Shown: positions 58,020-64,000 of the stretch, in pieces
Layout of the letters: the number at the start of each line of letters is the position of its first letter
How positions within the stretch are numbered: position 1 is the first letter of the stretch
Source: an uncultured Roseibium sp.
Lineage (GTDB): Bacteria > Pseudomonadota > Alphaproteobacteria > Rhizobiales > Stappiaceae
DNA length: 64,000 nucleotides
Direction: 5' to 3'
Assembly: GCF_947499295.1 (NCBI RefSeq)
Contig: NZ_CANMNP010000007.1
Location: 62,001 to 126,000, forward strand
Made by a program: the position numbers and the translations under genes
The notes under the pieces: generated by a model
Database searches by the model: none
Told to the model about the DNA's origin: nothing
Seen by the model: only the letters and a program-made list of their open reading frames with translations

Positions 58020-58803
58020 CGGACAATCGCGACGTCTGGGACATTGTTGAAGATATTTTCTACGAAGGTTTCCTGGAAGCCTTCGTGCGCTATCTCGAAC
58101 GGGTGAAACACTGCTGATCGAGGATCCGATCACGATGAAGGTCGAGTAAGACGGTATCACCGTTGAAGCGGGCGTTTGCATCATTTGCATCATTTGCAGC
58201 ATACAGCCACTCTGATCCCAAAGTTCCAAGTGTTGTGCTTTGCACCGATACTTGCATTTCAGATGCTTCAGCCAGCCAGCATTAGTTTTACAGTTGCAAA
58301 ATGGCCCGGCGCTGCGTTTGACGTCGCGCAGAGCGTAAAGCGTGATCTTGCTGCTAACCGCATACGTCGAAGATCGATGACATAGGGAAACCTCTCTTCT
58401 TTGTGCCATCTTATGAGATCGCTCGGGCACCAACCAACTCCAGTTTGTACCAAGTATTCATCATCATGGATCAATGCATTGCAGAATCGAAGTGCGGCGT
58501 CTTTGTATAAGCCTGACTTGGCGACCTTGTGCGTGAAAAGGAGGACGCTTGCCCGACGTAACCATCTGTCATTGCCAGTAACCCTAGCGGTTCAACGACG
58601 AGAGAATTGAGCGAGAAACCAGGTTCAGGCAGCAACAGATAGCCTTAGTCCTGCGGCAGGCCTTTGGTGGACTGAGCGTTGAAGAATTCTGCTTTAAGGT
58701 CGACTTCTTACAGCAGACCAAAGACCGTTGGTGCGGTCGTCTTCCGCATCTCACTTACACTTTAGCGTCGCGCGAGCGTGTGCAGGCCGGCCCGTACCCT
58801 GCT
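58020..58803. other. gene-poor stretch with possible coding remnants
   Basis: These 784 bp hold no intact gene I can support. Just after the VOC gene, a plus-strand frame gives WDIVEDIFYEGFLEAFVRY before a stop. A neighbouring frame then reads GETLLIEDPITMKVE, a stop, and DGITVEAGV, which looks like a decayed gene with frame changes. On the minus strand a short frame near 58268-58474 has coding-like composition but no family. A 9-bp tandem repeat lies at 58175-58201. The stretch may be a relic of insertion and deletion next to the accessory region. Confidence 0.4.
58175..58201. repeat. 9-bp tandem repeat, three copies
   Basis: TTTGCATCA occurs twice and a third copy reads TTTGCAGCA, giving 27 bp of direct repeats. 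It lies in a gene-poor stretch, and no function is apparent. Confidence 0.8.
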
Positions 58804-60813
58804 TTAGTTCGCCTCGGCTGCACGGTGGCTGTTCGTCCAGTCAAGGCAGGAACGCAGAAGCTGAAGGTATTGCTTCGGCGTGTAGCTTTCGTGAGTCGCG
58901 CCGGGATAGCCGACAAGATGGGCCTCGGCACCTGCGCGTTTGAGCGCGCGGTAGAACTCCTCAAGCTGAGTATAGGGCACGTTGTCGTCCAAAAGCCCGC
59001 CCTGGATCAGGATCGGGGTTGTCACGTTCTTGACATGAAAGATCGGCGAGCGTTCGATGAACATCTGCAGATTGTCGATAAAACTGCCGCCCAGATACCA
59101 GCTGGTCTGGAAAAAGCCGTTGGTTCCTTCGAGGCTGATATAATCCGTCTCCCCCGCGATCGAGCAGGCGGATTTGAAGCGTTCGGTCTTGGTCACGATC
59201 CAGTTCGTCAGGGTACCACCATTGCTCTGCCCGACAACAAACAGCTGATCGGGATCGGCTATGCCCAGATCGACGACATGGTCGAGCCCGGTCATAATAT
59301 CCTCGTAGTCTGGACCGCCGAAATTGCCGATTAAATCCTCGCGGAACGCACGCCCATAGCCGAGGGTACCGCGATAGTTCACCCGAAGCACGACGTAGCC
59401 CGCCGCAGTGTAATTCGCAGTAGCGAAGTACTTAATCACAGGCAGATATTCGTTGAAATCGACCGCATTCGGTCCGCCGTGGATCTGCACGACCATCGGG
59501 TAACTCTGCCCCTCTTGGTAGTCCGGCGGATAGCTCAGGATGGCCTCAACCTCGGTGCCGTCCAGCGATGTCCACTGAATAAGTTCCGATGTCCCAAGCG
59601 GCACCTCCAGATAGGGATCGTTGGCAGTGCTGATTTTTTCCGGCGAGAAATCATCCACGTCGCTGAGATAGATCGCGGGTGGCGTGCTAGAGGTTTGGCC
59701 GATATAGGCCAGTTGGGTATTGTCCGGGCTGACATGGATGTAGGGCGACGTAAGATATGTGTTCAGGCCAGGGGCATCGATGTCCTCGGGCGCGCCAAAG
59801 ATCTTGGTGAAGTCGCTGCCATCAATGGGCATCTCATAGAAGGAATAGCTCACCCGGTCGTTTTCGAGGTAGTAGACACTCTGACTGTCCGCTGCCCATT
59901 GCCAGATGAAAGGCAGCCGATTTTTGGTCCGTGCCAGCTCGACCAGATCACCGCCTTCGACGGGCAAGAGTTTGATGTCCCAGAGGAAGGACCACATAAA
60001 CTCGCCCGGCGCGTTTAGGAAGGCGATGTATTTACCGTCCGGGGACCAGCGCGGGAAGTATTGCCAATGATCGTTGTCCGGCGCCATCGGAGTCACGGTT
60101 TGTGTCGCGACCTCGGTGATGGAGAGGCGCGCTTCAGTCATGTAGTCTAGCCCGGGGCGTTCTTGATGGGCAAAGACTATGGCCGAGCCATCCGGCGCCC
60201 AATCATAGGTCCAGTTGCCCGTCCAGCCGCTGATGGAGAAGTCGGCATCTGGGGTCAGATTTATCGCAGCGCCGTCCGGAGCACCATCGGAGAGGAGCAC
60301 CATCCAAAGCTGGTTCTTGACATAGTCGTCAGCATTGTTCAACGGCGGCGGCACATAGCTGGGATCTTCAATGACGAAGGCGATGGCATTGCCGTCAGGT
60401 GCCCATTTGAAGCTCTGTACATCAGTCGTCTGGTCGGTGAGAGCCTGCCCGGTGCCGCCCTCTGCTGGGATGACCCATATGTTGCTGACCCCGGAGGCCG
60501 AGGACAGATAGGCAACCAGGGCCCCATCGGGCGACCATTGCGGCCAAGAGTTATCCGGCGACGCAGGCAAAAGCGTTCGGACGGAGGCGCCGTTCAGATC
60601 GGAGATCACATATTCGGTCAGATACTGGTCATTATCGAGGTCGATGCTCTGGATTCCGAAGAGCAGTCCGGTACCGTCGGGGGTGAAGGAGACATCCGAC
60701 AGGTGCTTGACCGTGAGACTACGCTCTGGCGTCCAGCCCTCCTGCGCCAGTACTGGCAACGTCAGAAACCAACCGGCAAGCACTCCCAGACCAATATGTT
60801 TCAATTTAGCCAT
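58804..60813 (-). CDS. S9-family prolyl oligopeptidase-like peptidase
   Basis: This is an exported serine peptidase of family S9 (dipeptidyl aminopeptidase/acylaminoacyl-peptidase type), 669 residues. The start at 60813 (MAKLKHIGLGVLAGWFLTL) gives a signal peptide ending LPVLAQ. Residues about 30-390 form a beta-propeller with repeated SPDG and APDG blades. The C-terminal alpha/beta-hydrolase domain carries the catalytic serine in VGQSNGGTLT, the aspartate in LLDDNVPY and the histidine in GATHESYT. The family expects GxSxGG; here it reads GQSNGG, which fits. It is separated by remnant-rich DNA on the left and 279 bp on the right, with no operon partner. Confidence 0.93.
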   Translation of the reverse strand: MAKLKHIGLGVLAGWFLTLPVLAQEGWTPERSLTVKHLSDVSFTPDGTGLLFGIQSIDLDNDQYLTEYVISDLNGASVRTLLPASPDNSWPQWSPDGALVAYLSSASGVSNIWVIPAEGGTGQALTDQTTDVQSFKWAPDGNAIAFVIEDPSYVPPPLNNADDYVKNQLWMVLLSDGAPDGAAINLTPDADFSISGWTGNWTYDWAPDGSAIVFAHQERPGLDYMTEARLSITEVATQTVTPMAPDNDHWQYFPRWSPDGKYIAFLNAPGEFMWSFLWDIKLLPVEGGDLVELARTKNRLPFIWQWAADSQSVYYLENDRVSYSFYEMPIDGSDFTKIFGAPEDIDAPGLNTYLTSPYIHVSPDNTQLAYIGQTSSTPPAIYLSDVDDFSPEKISTANDPYLEVPLGTSELIQWTSLDGTEVEAILSYPPDYQEGQSYPMVVQIHGGPNAVDFNEYLPVIKYFATANYTAAGYVVLRVNYRGTLGYGRAFREDLIGNFGGPDYEDIMTGLDHVVDLGIADPDQLFVVGQSNGGTLTNWIVTKTERFKSACSIAGETDYISLEGTNGFFQTSWYLGGSFIDNLQMFIERSPIFHVKNVTTPILIQGGLLDDNVPYTQLEEFYRALKRAGAEAHLVGYPGATHESYTPKQYLQLLRSCLDWTNSHRAAEAN

Positions 60814-61092
60814 AAGATGTTTCCCGTGCGCAATTTCCACGGGTCTGCCGCCATATTTCGGTCAAACCGTCGTCACGCGATAGCTAACACGCCGCAATGC
60901 GGCGCGTCAAAGCTGGGACGCTCAAAGCTCTTATAAATGGTCTTTTTGACTGCGGCTGTCCTGGAAAGGAGCCATTGGCGCTACCGCAGCGAATTGGCAT
61001 CTAGTCCGCATACCGGTCATTTGCCACCGCCGTTTTGATGGTCTGGAATAGAGAGCAAGCCTCAACCCGCAGCGAAAAAGCATTGCTGCCTG

Positions 61093-61983
61093 CTAGAGCA
61101 CACCCTCCGGGAGTTGTGCCTTTTGGCTCCAGCGTTTGGGAGACTGGCCATACATGCGTTTGAACTCCCGGCTGAATTGCGAGGAACTGACGTAACCGAC
61201 TTCCCAGGCCGCTTCGCTCACATTCATCCCGCCTGCGATCTTCATCGCAGCGTGGTTCAATCGCATGGATTTTGCGAATTGGATCGGTGACAGTGTGGTC
61301 GCTTGTTTGAACTTGCGATGGAGAGCTGCCCGGCTCATGCCGGCATGTGCTGCCATGTCGTCGATGGTGACCGGTTCATTCAAGTGCGCTGACAGGAACT
61401 GGATAGTTCGGGCAATCTCGTTGCCGATGCCAAAGGCACGGCGCGCGGATACGCTGGCTTCTCCCTTCAAGACAGCATAGTAGACCTCTCGCAGCCGGCA
61501 CTCTCCAAGGACTGCCGTAGCTGTGGGGTCATCACCAAGTTGCACGAGCCTGTGCAAGGCGTCGGTAAAGGAAGCATCCCACCGCGCCAAAGTCAGACCT
61601 GCCTGGGGCGTGTCACTTGCAGATCTGCGGAGTGGCGCAGCACTTTCCAGCTCGATAGACAGCTCGGTCATTACGCGCGTATCGAGGGAAATTATGACAC
61701 CGAGGAGCGGGTTGTCCGGACCGGCAGTTGGCGTGCCCGCCTCGACCGGCATCGACATGGGGCAACAAAGATACCGGTCACGATCGTAGACATAATGCTG
61801 ACCATCAAGAATGGCCTCCTTGGTCCCGCGCACGATGGCAACAACAGTCGGTTCATAAACCGCAGGCGCACAGGCCACCGGTTCGGTGACGCGAAAGAGC
61901 TGCACACCCCGGATCCCGGTCTCAGCCATTCCGGCAACCGGCAATCGGCGGTCGATAATTTGCCTGATCAGATCTTTGCTCAT
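61093..61983 (-). CDS. AraC-family transcriptional regulator
   Basis: The 296-residue protein has an N-terminal ligand-type domain (about 20-175) of the AraC_N class and a C-terminal DNA-binding domain with two helix-turn-helix motifs. These are seen in IDDMAAHAGMSRAALHRKFKQ and VSEAAWEVGYVSSSQFSREFKRMYGQSP. The inducer is unknown. It is divergent from the SDR gene (start at 62157), with 173 bp between, the usual arrangement of such a regulator and its target. The gap contains two inverted repeats that could be operators. Confidence 0.93.
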   Translation of the reverse strand: MSKDLIRQIIDRRLPVAGMAETGIRGVQLFRVTEPVACAPAVYEPTVVAIVRGTKEAILDGQHYVYDRDRYLCCPMSMPVEAGTPTAGPDNPLLGVIISLDTRVMTELSIELESAAPLRRSASDTPQAGLTLARWDASFTDALHRLVQLGDDPTATAVLGECRLREVYYAVLKGEASVSARRAFGIGNEIARTIQFLSAHLNEPVTIDDMAAHAGMSRAALHRKFKQATTLSPIQFAKSMRLNHAAMKIAGGMNVSEAAWEVGYVSSSQFSREFKRMYGQSPKRWSQKAQLPEGVL

Positions 61984-62042
61984 GCCTTCAACCTGCCTCG
62001 AGAGGCCTAGACTTACAATACGGTTGATACAATCAGGTAAAA

Positions 62043-62056
62043 AATTGCGATCAATT
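62043..62056. promoter_or_regulatory. inverted repeat between the araC-type gene and the SDR gene
   Basis: AATTG-CGAT-CAATT is a perfect 5-bp inverted repeat with a 4-bp spacer. It lies about 60 bp from the AraC start and 100 bp from the SDR start. It could be an operator, though AraC-family proteins often bind direct repeats. Confidence 0.35.
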
Positions 62057-62075
62057 CGCCTGTTTCAGCTCATAC

Positions 62076-62091
62076 AAGAGAGTTATCTCTT
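62076..62091. promoter_or_regulatory. second inverted repeat in the AraC/SDR intergenic region
   Basis: AAGAGA-GTTA-TCTCTT is a perfect 6-bp inverted repeat with a 4-bp spacer, 20 bp from the first. Two such elements in a 173-bp divergent gap make a regulatory role plausible but unproven. Confidence 0.35.
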
Positions 62092-62156
62092 ATTTCAAGT
62101 TGGTGGAAACACTTCTCGAAATGCCCTGCCATCGCAGGAAGAAATGCGAGTTGAAA

Positions 62157-63086
62157 ATGAGATTTGGACCAAAAGGATGGACGCCGGAGCGTCTCGGCTC
62201 CCTGAAAGGAAAAACCTACGTCATTACAGGGGCAAACGGGGGTGCAGGTTTCGAGGCAGCGCGGATACTACTCTCCAAAGGCGCACGTGTGGTGATGATG
62301 AACCGCAGCGCTGAGAAGTCAGCCGTCGCGATCGAAAGATTGAAACAAGAGTTCGGGCCGCAAACCGACGTCAGTTTTGTTCGTATGGACCTTGCTGTAC
62401 TGGCAAGCGTTCGGGACGCTGCAGCAGAGCTTCTGGAAACCGTCCCCCAAATAGATGCCCTCATTTGCAACGCCGCCATCGCGCAGATCGCCACGCAGCA
62501 ACTCACCGTGGACGGCTTCGAAAGCCAGCTCGGCGTGAACCACTACGGCCATTTCCTTCTGTGTGGGCTGCTCTTTGAACGTATCGAGGAAACGTCAGGG
62601 CGGATCGTTGTCGTCGGAAGCAATGGCTACAAGATGGGCGACCAACGCATTCGTTTCGAGGATCTGAACTTTGACAACAACTATTCGGCATGGAACGCCT
62701 ACGCTCAAAGCAAGCTGGCGCAAATGGTTTTTGCCTATGAACTTCAACGCAGGGTGCAGAAAGCCGGCAAGACCGTTCAGGTCCACGTTTGTCACCCCGG
62801 CGCATCAAGGACCGGTTTGATCCGGGACACGGCCGACCTGAAGACCCGCATTCTTGCCACTCTGCTGCTGGCATTTGCGCAATCTGCCGCGCGAGGCTCC
62901 TGGCCCGAAGTCATGTGCGCCACGGAGAAAGGTCTGGAAGCCGAAAAATATTACGGCCCGACTAGGTTTGAAATGGTCGGACCTGTCGGCGAGTGCGCCC
63001 TGGAGGCATTTGCTCTGGAACCGGACCAGGCTGCCAAGCTTTGGACGCTCTCCGAGCAGAAGACCGCTTTGAGCTGGACGCCTTAG
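62157..63086 (+). CDS. short-chain dehydrogenase/reductase (SDR) family oxidoreductase
   Basis: This is a 309-residue NAD(P)-dependent oxidoreductase with a Rossmann fold. The cofactor motif is TGANGGAGFEAAR near residue 22, followed by the ICNAA element and the catalytic YAQSK (YxxxK) near residue 178; the conserved serine is in VVGSNGY. The layout resembles retinol-dehydrogenase or WW-domain-oxidoreductase-like SDRs, which act on hydrophobic alcohols or ketones; the substrate is unknown. I chose ATG 62157 (MRFGPKGWTPERLGSLKGK), because the longer reading from 62100 adds a non-conserved tail. It is probably controlled by the divergent AraC-type regulator. Confidence 0.9.
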   Translation: MRFGPKGWTPERLGSLKGKTYVITGANGGAGFEAARILLSKGARVVMMNRSAEKSAVAIERLKQEFGPQTDVSFVRMDLAVLASVRDAAAELLETVPQIDALICNAAIAQIATQQLTVDGFESQLGVNHYGHFLLCGLLFERIEETSGRIVVVGSNGYKMGDQRIRFEDLNFDNNYSAWNAYAQSKLAQMVFAYELQRRVQKAGKTVQVHVCHPGASRTGLIRDTADLKTRILATLLLAFAQSAARGSWPEVMCATEKGLEAEKYYGPTRFEMVGPVGECALEAFALEPDQAAKLWTLSEQKTALSWTP

Positions 63087-63243
63087 GCAGCTGGACGCTC
63101 TGGTCCCTGCGACAAACTATCTGCCGCTTAAGCCAAAGCTTTCTTGGTCACCACGGTCATTGTGGAATGTAGACGAACCTTCCGCGTTCGCATCAAAAGT
63201 GTATTCCAGTTTGTTTTCTGCCAGGAATTTTTTGCAGCAGACC

Positions 63244-64000
63244 TCAGATTGCGACCATCAGCGCGGCCAGAACGCCGAACCAATAGTGCATCAGGATCAC
63301 GCCAGCGAGGTTCTTCTGATAGAGATAGACATAGCCGAAAATGATGCTGGCGAAGAATGTTATGACGACGGCATCCACGCCGAAAGTCAGGTGAAGCGAA
63401 GCAAATATCGTACTGGTCAGAAGTACTGCCCTGTGGCCCTTGGTATCGGCCAGGAACTTCTGGAAGAGCCCCTGCATCAGGCCCCTTGATCCGATTTCCT
63501 GAAACACGGTGTGAAACAGGTATTGCGTCAGAAAAAGCAGATCGATCTTGACGCCGCCTGCCGTTGGCGCTTCTGCCTGCTTGAAGAAGATCAGGTATAT
63601 TCCGATAGGGATCGAAAGAACCAGACAGATACCGAACGACTGCGCAAGTGATTTTGCCAATCCCTCCCGGCGCAACCCGAGTTGAGCCGGCGGTATCTTC
63701 ATGGCCTTGATGATGATCAGGCAGGGAATCGCGAACAGCAGGATCGTTTGCCAGGAAAATCCGGGATCATAGACATCCTTCACGTAACGCTCAGCGACGA
63801 GATAGAAGAGCGAAGTCGATATCAGAAACAGCGCAATGGTGAAAACCAGGAAATAACCGAACTGGTTCTGCAGGGTCTTGGCTGCGAGTTGTTCCCGCAG
63901 CGCGGACAGCATTTCGTCACTCAAGCTACGTGCCCGTTTTACGACGACACCAGCCAGCGCGCCCTTCAACTCACCAGTCACCATGGCACCGTCAGGCAAG
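63244..64000 (-). CDS. CPBP-family membrane protein (5' end beyond window)
   Basis: This is the C-terminal part of a polytopic membrane protein with the CPBP (CAAX protease and bacteriocin-processing) fold. At least six hydrophobic helices follow a hydrophilic N-terminal part that continues past the right edge. The family motifs are recognisable: FQEIGSRGLMQG for the EExxxR motif, FASLHLTFG for FxxxH, and HYWFG. The first glutamate of EExxxR is Gln here, so catalysis may be altered or absent. The first visible residues (MVTGELKGALAGVVVKRARSLSDEML) resemble the end of a soluble domain, perhaps a cyclic-nucleotide-binding one. The frame stays open to the edge. Confidence 0.82.
   Translation of the reverse strand, partial: LPDGAMVTGELKGALAGVVVKRARSLSDEMLSALREQLAAKTLQNQFGYFLVFTIALFLISTSLFYLVAERYVKDVYDPGFSWQTILLFAIPCLIIIKAMKIPPAQLGLRREGLAKSLAQSFGICLVLSIPIGIYLIFFKQAEAPTAGGVKIDLLFLTQYLFHTVFQEIGSRGLMQGLFQKFLADTKGHRAVLLTSTIFASLHLTFGVDAVVITFFASIIFGYVYLYQKNLAGVILMHYWFGVLAALMVAI

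Overview
The window is chromosomal DNA from an alphaproteobacterium. The evidence is a nuo operon whose NuoE carries a long C-terminal extension, a homologue of the mitochondrial complex I subunit NDUFA12, a B12-dependent NrdJ ribonucleotide reductase with an NrdR-type box, a glnB-glnA pair behind a sigma-54-type promoter, the tig/clpP/clpX/lon/hupB block, and an RNase E ending in the Gly-Trp-Trp motif known from Caulobacter. Gene content would fit Hyphomicrobiales or Rhodobacterales, perhaps Stappiaceae (Roseibium/Labrenzia); that family-level guess is weak.

Layout. 1-6067 (minus): nuoA, B, C, D, E and the 5' part of nuoF. A GFA-family gene sits between nuoC and nuoD, and an FkbM-type methyltransferase gene between nuoD and nuoE. 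6577-10036: two identical tRNA-Asp genes, a Na/Pi-cotransporter-like protein, tRNA-Val and an unknown 218-residue protein. 10134-17107 (minus): hupB, lon, clpX, clpP and tig, a proteostasis block with clear terminators. 17439-22319: an amine oxidase-like flavoprotein, an L,D-transpeptidase, tRNA-Leu, Nnr, then glnB. 22445-33453: glnA, a P1-family peptidase, two small proteins, tyrS, a large AsmA-like protein, bcp, a DUF455 protein, and an M23 peptidase gene split by a frameshift at a run of ten A. 33502-42309: prfB with its programmed +1 frameshift, PBP1A, an amidase and rne with a long leader. 42374-50561: an aminotransferase, an M48 peptidase, a DsbA-like protein, accB-accC-aat, an unknown membrane protein and the NDUFA12 homologue. 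50759-58019: a receiver protein, nrdJ, a serine hydrolase, cutA and a VOC protein. 58020-64000 looks more accessory: a gene-poor stretch with possible coding remnants, an S9 peptidase, a divergent AraC regulator/SDR pair, and a CPBP-family membrane protein cut by the window edge.

Functionally this is mostly housekeeping: respiration (complex I and its NDUFA12 homologue), protein quality control, nitrogen assimilation, peptidoglycan synthesis and remodelling (L,D-transpeptidase, M23, PBP1A, amidase), RNA decay, fatty-acid precursor supply (accBC) and deoxynucleotide synthesis. I see no prophage, insertion sequence, CRISPR array or defence island. The most interesting signals are regulatory or recoding: the prfB frameshift, the A10 frameshift in the M23 gene, two mutually exclusive hairpins in the nrdJ leader, the -24/-12 promoter before glnB, and the two extra genes inside the nuo operon.
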